A program made the translations under genes and the position numbers. From NCBI GenBank assembly GCA_021413725.1, contig JAIOPU010000062.1, positions 1 through 40,624 of the forward strand: DNA of 40,624 bases. Direction: 5' to 3'. Below, in pieces: positions 1 to 5,668 of the stretch. This stretch comes from Armatimonadota bacterium (GTDB lineage Bacteria > Armatimonadota > Fimbriimonadia > Fimbriimonadales > Fimbriimonadaceae). Within the stretch, counting starts at the first letter, position 1, and each line of letters starts with the position of its first letter. Below the pieces are notes generated by a model. The model did not search any database. It had not been told where the DNA came from and saw only the letters and a list, made by a program, of their open reading frames with translations.

Positions 1-223
1 AGAGCAGTTGCACCAAGTCTTGCAAGTTCTTGCAGTTATCCAGGGTCAGTTTGCGCTCTCCGACATAGTATGTACCGCCCTCAGTTCCGAGGATCAGGAA
101 CCTTTCGAGCTGCTTCCACGGGTTCAATGCCCATGCGAAACCTCCCGCGTTGTTCCTAACCTGACCCCGGCGGGGTCCGTTCTGAGCCGGTCGCTTCAAA
201 TTAATATAGTTCGTAAACCTCAT
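1..223 (-). CDS. rsr: Ro60/Rsr (TROVE domain) protein, N-terminal part only, runs off the left edge
   Basis: Reading the minus strand from the ATG at 223 gives 74 residues that stay open to the window edge. The key stretch is NNAGGFAWALNPWKQLERFL followed by ILGTEGGTYYV. It matches the start of the TROVE module of Ro60 proteins, where human Ro60 has DGYVWQVTDMNRLHRFL then GSEGGTYYI. Ro60 proteins form a HEAT-repeat ring that binds Y RNAs on its outer face and misfolded RNA ends in its hole. In bacteria Rsr works with exoribonucleases, notably PNPase, in structured RNA decay and stress survival. A good ribosome site (GAGG at 231-234, 7 bases before ATG) supports the start. Three Y RNA-like genes lie directly upstream on the same strand, with no terminator seen between. 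The remaining TROVE ring and the vWA domain are outside the window, so integrity cannot be judged. Confidence 0.9.
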   Translation of the reverse strand, partial: MRFTNYINLKRPAQNGPRRGQVRNNAGGFAWALNPWKQLERFLILGTEGGTYYVGERKLTLDNCKNLQDLVQLL

Positions 224-272
224 GATATTTCCTCTTCTTGCATTAGGGTCGGGAATATCGAAACTGAGAGTA

Positions 273-410
273 CTCTTCGGACAAAGGGCGTCATGGGTGT
301 TTTGATGCTCTACCAGCTGAGCTACAGGGTGATTTTGGTCACCCTGGCTGGATTCGAACCAGCGACCCTCCGTGTGACAGACGATAACCCAAAAACAACG
401 GCCCGAAGAG
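273..410 (-). ncRNA. Y RNA-like RNA with a permuted tRNA-like domain (YrlA type)
   Basis: The ends pair as a basal stem, CTCTTCGG (410-403) with CCGAAGAG (280-273). A second stalk helix pairs TGGGT (391-387) with ACCCA (298-294). Between these lies an almost complete tRNA fold in permuted order: anticodon-like arm (loop CTGTCAC), variable GGGTC, T arm (363-347), acceptor-like stem (346-340 with 331-325) closed by loop ACCAAAAT, TA, then D arm (322-307). Bacterial Y RNAs with a tRNA-mimicking effector domain encoded next to rsr are an established class (YrlA). The gene sits about 50 bases upstream of the Ro60 start on the same strand. The basal stem plus GGGCCG is the likely Ro60 site, since it recurs in the two RNAs upstream. 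The exact ends are inferred from pairing. Confidence 0.85.
305..386 (-). other. Circularly permuted tRNA-like module inside the Y RNA
   Basis: Transcript order: TATCGT-CTGTCAC-ACGGA (anticodon-arm-like; the loop equals that of tRNA-Asp GUC), GGGTC (5-base variable loop), GCTGG-TTCGAAT-CCAGC (T arm, 363-347), CAGGGTG (346-340), loop ACCAAAAT (339-332), CACCCTG (331-325; seven perfect pairs), TA (positions 8 and 9), GCTC-AGCTGGTA-GAGC (D arm, 322-307), A, TC. Rejoined in normal order it makes a cloverleaf opened between about positions 26 and 28, where the Y RNA stalk enters. ACCA after the 3' acceptor strand equals discriminator A plus CCA. No conventional tRNA can be drawn, because the 76 bases upstream of the ACCA contain no D arm. 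Confidence 0.85.
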
Positions 411-441
411 GACCACCAATGAGAGTGAGGAGCATGAGAGT

Positions 442-543
442 CCTTTGGACAAGTGGACGAAAAGGGTATCTGGCTCGTATGATCAAGCCAGGTGGGATTT
501 GAACCCACTATAACCGATAACCCTATTTCATTCGGCCCAAAGG
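442..543 (-). ncRNA. Second Y RNA-like RNA, T arm and acceptor-like hairpin only
   Basis: The basal stem pairs CCTTTGG (543-537) with CCAAAGG (448-442). GGGCCG follows, then GGGTTATCG (523-515). An upper stalk pairs GGGTTAT (523-517, one bulged T) with ATACCC (469-464). A T-arm look-alike GTGGG-TTCAAAT-CCCAC lies at 508-492. It is followed by the hairpin CTGGCTT (491-485) with GAGCCAG (476-470), closed by an 8-base loop at 484-477. This is the same architecture as the RNA at 273-410, without D arm and anticodon-like arm and without ACCA in the loop. The 3' side CCACTTGTCC matches the distal RNA's CCACTTGCCC. The gene lies between the other two Y RNAs on the same strand, so it is probably a Ro60-bound RNA with reduced tRNA mimicry. 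Confidence 0.8.
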
Positions 544-693
544 TATAGCTTTCGCTACGCCTTCTCTTATTGGATAAAAGAAGACCTCAGTACTACCTTA
601 CTATTCATTAGTCAGTTTCAATATTCAGTTGTCTAATTAGTTATTTTCGTTGCGTTTCTCCTGAACGTGGGAGAGCTTGCGCGAGCAAATCTG

Positions 694-820
694 GATTCAA
701 GGGCAAGTGGCTCCTTGCGAGTGGTGTCAGTGCCACGCGGCATTCGCTTCTGGCTTGCGAGACCAGTCTGATATTCCCGATCGATTTGTGCGATAACGCA
801 ATGAAATCGGCCCTTGAATC
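694..820 (-). ncRNA. Third Y RNA-like RNA without a tRNA-like domain
   Basis: The ends form an 11-pair perfect stem, GATTCAAGGGC (820-810) with GCCCTTGAATC (704-694). The 5' side continues GGGCCG, ten bases, GTTATCG (797-791), as in the two RNAs nearer the Ro60 gene. The 3' side has CCACTTGCCC, as in the middle RNA. Internally, TGCG-TTAT-CGCA sits within CGATTT/AAATCG, and CTGG-N9-CCAG and GTG-N7-CAC hairpins follow. No T-loop consensus (TTCRANNCC) or D arm is present, so this resembles Y RNAs lacking tRNA mimicry. A TACAAT box at 824-829 on this strand could be a -10 element just upstream, but no good -35 accompanies it. Confidence 0.72.
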
Positions 821-1012
821 TAAATTGTAGGTGCTTTGAGGGGTTTTGACTATCCTCAGGCTCTCGTGGAGTCGCCTGAGTAAGCTCGTGGAGCTTTCGT
901 CAGGCTACAGATGATTGAATCGTTAGGTCTGGACTTCGCATGCCTTCGCCTGCGTCAGTCACGTCGTGATTTTTCATGTTGCCTATTTGGGCCACTTTCG
1001 CGGCTTGGGGAT
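821..1012 (-). other. Transcribed leader upstream of the Y RNA array, with paired hairpins
   Basis: No coding region is supported in this 190-base stretch between the promoter and the first Y RNA. On the minus strand it holds two consecutive hairpins with the same apical CTC-CAC-GAG sequence. One is AAGCTC-CAC-GAGCTT (896-882). The other is CTCAGGC (880-874) paired with GCCTGAG (861-855) around a second CTCCACGAG. GGGCCG and GTTATCG, the shared Y RNA core, are absent, so I do not call a fourth Y RNA. It may be a 5' leader or an unrecognised small RNA. Confidence 0.45.
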
Positions 1013-1043
1013 ACTATACCCGCATGTTGATAATGTTTGTCAA
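1013..1043 (-). promoter_or_regulatory. Probable sigma70-type promoter for the Y RNA-rsr transcript
   Basis: On the minus strand a perfect TTGACA (1043-1038) is followed after 19 bases by TATAGT (1018-1013). The spacing is 1 to 2 bases longer than ideal. Transcription would start near 1005 and run through the leader, the three Y RNAs and rsr. No other strong promoter was seen between the RNAs. Confidence 0.5.
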
Positions 1044-1115
1044 GGGGGTGACGACCGAAAACTGAAAAAGGTTCAAAATTTCTCTCGTTCGAATTCAAGC
1101 ATACCTTTTTATTTT

Positions 1116-1143
1116 TTGTAAACTTCTCTTAATCGAGCATAAT
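1116..1143 (+). promoter_or_regulatory. Possible promoter of the sialidase gene
   Basis: TTGTAA (1116-1121), a 16-base spacer and CATAAT (1138-1143) fit a weak sigma70 promoter. Transcription would start about at the ATG (1152), giving a nearly leaderless message, and no Shine-Dalgarno sequence is seen before that ATG. The match is modest. Confidence 0.3.
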
Positions 1144-1151
1144 AAGCGGTG

Positions 1152-2252
1152 ATGATTGCGATTTCGATTGCTCTGCTTTTCTCCCAAACTTCGGTCGGTC
1201 CGATGCAAGACGTCTTCACGAGTGGCACCCTTGATCCGACCCAAAAGTACGAGGTGTTTCGAATACCCGCACTCACTCGCACTCGACGCGGAACACTGCT
1301 CGCGTTTGCCGAAGCGCGAAAATCGATTGACGATCAATCCTCGAACATCTTGGTTCTTCGGAGACTTCTGCCGAAATCCAAAAATTGGACTCCGCTCACC
1401 ATTGTCATGCGAGATGAGCCGGCTTCTCTTAACAACCCCTGCGTTTTGGCAACGAAAAACGTGATCTGGCTCATGTACCAGCGCTATCCGCAAGGGCTCA
1501 ATGAGCGAACGACGCAGCCTAACTTTGATCCGGAGGCATCTTGCCGGACTTTCATCATTTCAAGCGTCGACGAAGGACTTACCTGGACCAAGCCTCGCGA
1601 ACTCACGTCAACTGTTAAGGGAGCGGGCATTCAGTCCGACGCCTGCGGTCCGGGAATCGGCGTCGAGGTTCAGCGGGGCAAATACAAGGGGCGACTCGTG
1701 TTCCCATTTAATGAGGGGGCCAAAGGAAAATATGATGTATTCGCGGTTTACAGCGATGATCGTGGGCAAACATGGAAGAGAGGCAACAATGCTCCAAAAC
1801 CCGATGGAATCCAACCAAACGAGGTACAAGTTGCAGGGATGAGCGACGGCGGACTTCGGCTGAATGCAAGAAACCAAGCGAAGGGACATTTTCGGTTGAG
1901 CAGCGTAAGTCACGATGGAGGTGCTAACTGGGATATGGTTAAGCCAGAACCAAGTCTCCCTGATCCAGTCTGCATGGGATCCATTCTTCGCCTTAGTTAC
2001 AATCCAAACGTCCTTGTAATGTCCAACCCTTCGGACCCTACGCGACGAGCAAGAGGCCTGGTGCGGACCTCGACCGACGACGGCAACACCTGGTCCAAAG
2101 GAATTGCCATCCCAAGTGATTCCTTTGAATACTCGTGCCTTTGCCCGTTGCCTGGTAATCGCGTTGGGATACTCTTTGAAAGTAAGGAAAATTCCACGAC
2201 TGGACAGGAAGGATATCGCATTCGATTCACCACCATCGCAATCATGCCCTAG
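1152..2252 (+). CDS. Secreted sialidase (exo-alpha-sialidase/BNR-repeat family, GH33-like)
   Basis: About 366 residues. A short hydrophobic N-terminal segment followed by FSQTSVG looks like a signal peptide. FRIPAL near residue 36 is the FRIP motif carrying the first carboxylate-binding arginine of sialidases. It is followed by RGTLLAFAEAR, typical of the first propeller blade. Four Asp boxes (S-x-D-x-G-x-T/N-W) are visible: SVDEGLTW, SDDRGQTW, SHDGGANW and STDDGNTW, as expected of a six-bladed beta-propeller. The protein probably removes terminal sialic or related acids from glycans outside the cytoplasm. ATG 1152 is chosen; GTG 1149 directly before it is an alternative. No sialic-acid catabolic genes are nearby, so the role may be scavenging of host or matrix glycans. 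Asp boxes also occur in non-sialidase propellers, so substrate is inferred. Confidence 0.82.
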   Translation: MIAISIALLFSQTSVGPMQDVFTSGTLDPTQKYEVFRIPALTRTRRGTLLAFAEARKSIDDQSSNILVLRRLLPKSKNWTPLTIVMRDEPASLNNPCVLATKNVIWLMYQRYPQGLNERTTQPNFDPEASCRTFIISSVDEGLTWTKPRELTSTVKGAGIQSDACGPGIGVEVQRGKYKGRLVFPFNEGAKGKYDVFAVYSDDRGQTWKRGNNAPKPDGIQPNEVQVAGMSDGGLRLNARNQAKGHFRLSSVSHDGGANWDMVKPEPSLPDPVCMGSILRLSYNPNVLVMSNPSDPTRRARGLVRTSTDDGNTWSKGIAIPSDSFEYSCLCPLPGNRVGILFESKENSTTGQEGYRIRFTTIAIMP

Positions 2253-2956
2253 TCCAAAAACGGCAACCGCTTGCCCTTTTGAAGGACGTCCATATCGACA
2301 AAGCCTCCTATTCCGGCAACACGACCTCGCTCGGAGTATTGCCACAGAGTCCAAGGAATCTGAGGTCTTCGAATGACCTCACGAATCCAAATCTTCTGCG
2401 CTGGAAATCCGCTTAGGTAATGACCGTAGAAGTCTGAAGTTGTATAGATTACGGGCTCAAGCTTCCAATGAGACTTGGCCGCAATCCAGAATTTCATGAG
2501 TTCTTGCTGAAATTCAGCTCGCGTGGGGCGGTTGGCAGAATTGCCACCGTACTCCAGATCAATTGCCGGAGGCATCATTCCTTCCGCTGGCGGAACTACC
2601 GCCATAAAGTTTTTGGCTTGGGCAGTTCCGTCCTTCCCCAGAGTGAAGAAATGATAGGCTCCCTTGGCCAGTTTTGTCCGGCTGATTTCCGCCCAATTGG
2701 TCGCAAACATCGGGTCAATAAAGTCTCCTCCCTCGGTCGCTTTTATGTACGCGAAAGCTACGCCCGACGAAGAAACCTTCCCCCACTGGATCACACCCTG
2801 GTGATGCGAAACGTCAATCCCCCGAACAGGATAATCGTCCAGACGGGGGTTGTTCGGGATCCAACGCCCCGACAAATAACCATAAGTCACGATCGCAATT
2901 ACCCCGACAAAAACACATAGTCCCTGCAGAACTATGCGGCGTCGAATCCGTTTCAT
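2249..2956 (-). CDS. Membrane-anchored glycoside hydrolase family 25 lysozyme
   Basis: The protein has 235 residues, starting MKRIRRRIVLQ with one hydrophobic segment (about residues 8-28) that acts as signal or anchor. GH25 motifs follow in order: GIDVSHHQG (catalytic-face Asp), FAYIKATEGG, KGAYHFF, PAIDLEY (the DxE pair that supplies the catalytic Glu region), PVIYTTSDFY and WTLWQYSE. These are N-acetylmuramidases cleaving peptidoglycan MurNAc-GlcNAc bonds. The start lies 13 bases after the stop of the rseP-like gene; longer reading frames would overlap it. No strong Shine-Dalgarno sequence is seen, so coupling to the upstream gene is likely. It is the last gene of the run beginning with dxr. 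Its C-terminus overlaps the sialidase 3' end by 4 bases on the opposite strand. Confidence 0.88.
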   Translation of the reverse strand: MKRIRRRIVLQGLCVFVGVIAIVTYGYLSGRWIPNNPRLDDYPVRGIDVSHHQGVIQWGKVSSSGVAFAYIKATEGGDFIDPMFATNWAEISRTKLAKGAYHFFTLGKDGTAQAKNFMAVVPPAEGMMPPAIDLEYGGNSANRPTRAEFQQELMKFWIAAKSHWKLEPVIYTTSDFYGHYLSGFPAQKIWIREVIRRPQIPWTLWQYSERGRVAGIGGFVDMDVLQKGKRLPFLD

Positions 2957-2969
2957 AGGAAACTGGCGA

Positions 2970-4517
2970 CTACTTTCCGATCCGGCCCAAGTCCGCCATG
3001 AGCACCAGCGCACTGAGCGCGAGCACTAGCATGAGACCGATCCCAGAAATCCGACCTTGAGTCTTGAGGCTCAACCGGCGCCCTCTAAAGAGTTCGAGAA
3101 CCGCGACCACGATTTGCCCCCCATCAAGGGGGTGGATGGGCAAGAGATTCATAACTCCGAGGGACATGCTTATCAGGCCAGCAATCTGGAGCAGAGGCAA
3201 GATGCCCGCTTCCTTCACCGTGTTCACAGTTTTGGCCATGCTGACGACGCCACCCAAATTTTCTGTGGCAAGGTCCGGTCGCTTTACAACGCTGAAGAGC
3301 CCACTGACCATCTCAAACGGTTTCGCGACGGCCATTTGCACAGATTCTCCCCAAGCGGCAGGACGAAAACTTGGCTTGAAGCCTATCCCGAGTTTGTAGT
3401 ACCGTTTCTCCTTGCCGGTGGCAAGACCCTCTTTTGTGTATTCTTGTTCTGGGGTGGGGTTCAAGTAGGGCAAGATATCGAACGCTAATCGTTGGCCCTT
3501 GCGTTCGACAACCAGTTTCACGCGCTCTCCGTTGTTATCGTGCATCGCGTCGATGACTTTGTCGATGCTGGTGACGGCCAGCCCATTGAGCTCGACCACT
3601 TTGTCGTTGGGCATTACTCCCGCAATTCCGGCTCGACTTCGATCGGAGAAGCTCTCGACCGCTGGAATCGTTGTCGGAACACCGCCCATCTTGTACGTGG
3701 TCGCAAGAATCACGATGCCGAGAAGGACGCTGAATAGGGGTCCTGCAAACAGAACTGCGATTCGCGCAAGTGCACCACGACTATAAAAGCCTCTGTCAAT
3801 CTTGACCTCACTTCCATCCTCCTTGGGGTGCATGCCCCGAATCGAGGCAAACCCTCCCAGAGGCAGAAGTAGAAGAGAAAACTCGGTGCCGTGCCGGTCA
3901 GTTCGGGCGAGTAAGGGACGATATCGAACCGGAACCGTCTCGGTGCCAATCTTAATTTCGGCATGTCCTTGAGGCGTATCCTCGGATTTATTGAGGGCTG
4001 GCTGATAATAGCACAGGAGAATCCCCACAATTCCAGAGGCCAGCATGACCCCCAGGACAATTGTAACGTCCGGAGTTCGAAATTTTGTGCCCAAAATAAG
4101 CAGCACTAGACCGACCGCATAGGTCTTTAGGAGGGATTTAAGGGATTCCTCCGGTGCCACGTGATAGAGAGCCCCGATGCGCGTCACAACCCAAATCGGG
4201 ATCGGAAGCGCAAGCACGATCATCCCTAAGTAGTATAGTACGTTCCACTGTTCAAGGCCAGCAAAGGCCGTGGTCGTCGCCACAATCAGAGCGGCGAACC
4301 AAACTGTGCGACTCGGGAGTTGGGGAACATTTAGCCTAGATTCCAGCCCTGGCTGCCTCTTTCCACCCATCATGACCGCAAAGGCCTCTACGTGCATCCC
4401 GAGCATTCGAGCGAACCAAAAATGGCCGAACTCATGAACTGCCACAAGGATCGTGAGCATGAGCAAGATGAAAAAGCCACTTTGCACGTAGCCGAGAAGA
4501 GTTTTGATGCTGTCCAT
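2970..4517 (-). CDS. rseP: RseP-type site-2 protease (M50) with extra membrane segments
   Basis: 515 residues. HEFGH at about residues 28-32 in the first transmembrane helix gives the zinc ligands and catalytic Glu. A PDZ domain spans about residues 290-365 (NDKVVELNGLAV). LLPIHPLDGG near residue 465 is the NPDG-like motif with the third ligand. The family cleaves membrane-bound anti-sigma factors and signal-peptide remnants inside the membrane. Unlike E. coli RseP (about 450 residues), there is an insertion at about residues 65-175 with about four additional hydrophobic segments before the PDZ domain. The start at 4517 leaves one base after the dxr stop (TAG-T-ATG), and the dxr-rseP order is common. 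The anti-sigma substrate is not in the window. Confidence 0.9.
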   Translation of the reverse strand: MDSIKTLLGYVQSGFFILLMLTILVAVHEFGHFWFARMLGMHVEAFAVMMGGKRQPGLESRLNVPQLPSRTVWFAALIVATTTAFAGLEQWNVLYYLGMIVLALPIPIWVVTRIGALYHVAPEESLKSLLKTYAVGLVLLILGTKFRTPDVTIVLGVMLASGIVGILLCYYQPALNKSEDTPQGHAEIKIGTETVPVRYRPLLARTDRHGTEFSLLLLPLGGFASIRGMHPKEDGSEVKIDRGFYSRGALARIAVLFAGPLFSVLLGIVILATTYKMGGVPTTIPAVESFSDRSRAGIAGVMPNDKVVELNGLAVTSIDKVIDAMHDNNGERVKLVVERKGQRLAFDILPYLNPTPEQEYTKEGLATGKEKRYYKLGIGFKPSFRPAAWGESVQMAVAKPFEMVSGLFSVVKRPDLATENLGGVVSMAKTVNTVKEAGILPLLQIAGLISMSLGVMNLLPIHPLDGGQIVVAVLELFRGRRLSLKTQGRISGIGLMLVLALSALVLMADLGRIGK

Positions 4518-4518
4518 A

Positions 4519-5649
4519 CTATCCTTTCTTTGAACGCACAATCCGTTGCGTTTGCTCCCTAGATTGTAGATCAACTTGCAAAAGTGTTTCCAAATCCACG
4601 TTTTGTGGTGTGTGGAGAGTCATCACTTCCTCGACGGTTTCCGCGATTTGCAAGAACCCACACTCACCTCTAAGGAATGCATTCGCGGCTTCTTCGTTCG
4701 CCGCATTCATGGCGCAAGGCATTGTCTTGCCTGCCTTTTCGGCCTCACGGGCAAGATTTAGAGATCGGAATGTCTCCAAATCCGGTTCTTCGAAAGTGAG
4801 GCTTGGTCCTTCTGTGGGGTTCCAGTTCTTGACTCCGCTTGGGGGCCTTTCGGGATAGAGTAGGGCATACTGGATCGGGAGCCTCATATTCGGCCAACCG
4901 AGTTGCCCCAGGACGCTGCCATCTTTGAATTTCACGAGAGAGTGGATGATGCTTTGGGGATGCACGACCACTTTGACTTGGTCAAGAGGGATATCAAACA
5001 GCCATTTCGCCTCGATGATTTCGAGTCCCTTATTCATCAGGGTTGCTGAGTCGATCGTGATCTTGCCTCCCATCGCCCAAGTCGGGTGATTGAGCGCTTC
5101 TTGCACAGTGACACTTTGCAGATCCCGAGAGGCTTTTCCGCGAAAAGGCCCGCCAGAGGCGGTCAATATGAGTTCGTGGATGGAATTTTCAGGTGCCCCC
5201 TGGAGGCACTGGAAAACTGCACTGTGCTCGCTGTCAACGGGCGTCATCCGAATTTTGTGCCTCTCCACAAGCGGCATAACGATCTCACCGGCTGCGACGA
5301 GCACTTCTTTGCTTGCAAGAGCGATGTCCTTGCCCGCTTTGATCGCGGCGATCGTCGGCAGCAAACCGATGACGCCCGCAACAGCCACAACCACAAGGTC
5401 AACTTCAGTCGAGGTAACCAAGTCGATGATCGTAGCCATCCCGCCCAAGAGGCCCGCACCATGAGCGGCATTCTCATCAAAAAGCACGACTTTGGCCTCG
5501 GGAAACTCGCTTGCAACGGCGATTAGCTCAGATGCGCGGGTTCCGCCCACGAGTCCGACGACCTTCAAGAGTTCCGGATGTTGCCGAACCACTTCAATTG
5601 TCTGTTGCCCAATGCTCCCCGTCGCCCCAAGAATTACGATACGTTTCAA
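4519..5649 (-). CDS. dxr: 1-deoxy-D-xylulose 5-phosphate reductoisomerase
   Basis: 376 residues, close to the usual 380-400. It converts DXP to 2-C-methyl-D-erythritol 4-phosphate with NADPH, the committed step of the non-mevalonate isoprenoid pathway. The N-terminal GATGSIGQQT is the NADPH-binding loop. ASKEVLVAAGE follows. PVDSEHSAVFQC carries the metal-binding Asp and Glu, TASGGPFRG the substrate loop, and NKGLEIIEAKWLF the third metal ligand. The start is TTG at 5649 (MKRIVILGATG), the only one that gives a complete Rossmann strand. It lies 19 bases after the upstream beta-helix gene and is followed at once by rseP, so the three are probably co-transcribed. Isoprenoid precursors feed undecaprenyl phosphate, in line with the cell-wall theme of the run. 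Confidence 0.97.
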   Translation of the reverse strand: MKRIVILGATGSIGQQTIEVVRQHPELLKVVGLVGGTRASELIAVASEFPEAKVVLFDENAAHGAGLLGGMATIIDLVTSTEVDLVVVAVAGVIGLLPTIAAIKAGKDIALASKEVLVAAGEIVMPLVERHKIRMTPVDSEHSAVFQCLQGAPENSIHELILTASGGPFRGKASRDLQSVTVQEALNHPTWAMGGKITIDSATLMNKGLEIIEAKWLFDIPLDQVKVVVHPQSIIHSLVKFKDGSVLGQLGWPNMRLPIQYALLYPERPPSGVKNWNPTEGPSLTFEEPDLETFRSLNLAREAEKAGKTMPCAMNAANEEAANAFLRGECGFLQIAETVEEVMTLHTPQNVDLETLLQVDLQSREQTQRIVRSKKG

Positions 5650-5668
5650 GACGACCTAGTTTATCTCT

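Noticed and set aside
325-363. Two ordinary tandem tRNA genes sharing the T arm and D arm region
   Set aside because: The D arm lies downstream of the T arm on the same strand. No D arm exists within 76 bases upstream of the ACCA, and no T arm follows the D arm, so neither half can complete a normal tRNA.
305-386. Free-standing permuted tRNA gene
   Set aside because: The halves fit, but the flanking basal stem and core are shared with two neighbouring RNAs that are not tRNA-like, and a Ro60 gene follows. A Y RNA explains all of this better; the tRNA option is kept only as an origin hypothesis.
8-502. Plus-strand open frame of 164 codons across 8-502
   Set aside because: It runs antisense through the Ro60 start and two structured RNAs, has no recognisable domain and no ribosome site.
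821-1012. A tmRNA or a fourth Y RNA in the leader
   Set aside because: No tmRNA 5' or 3' consensus and no GGGCCG/GTTATCG core or matching basal stem were found.
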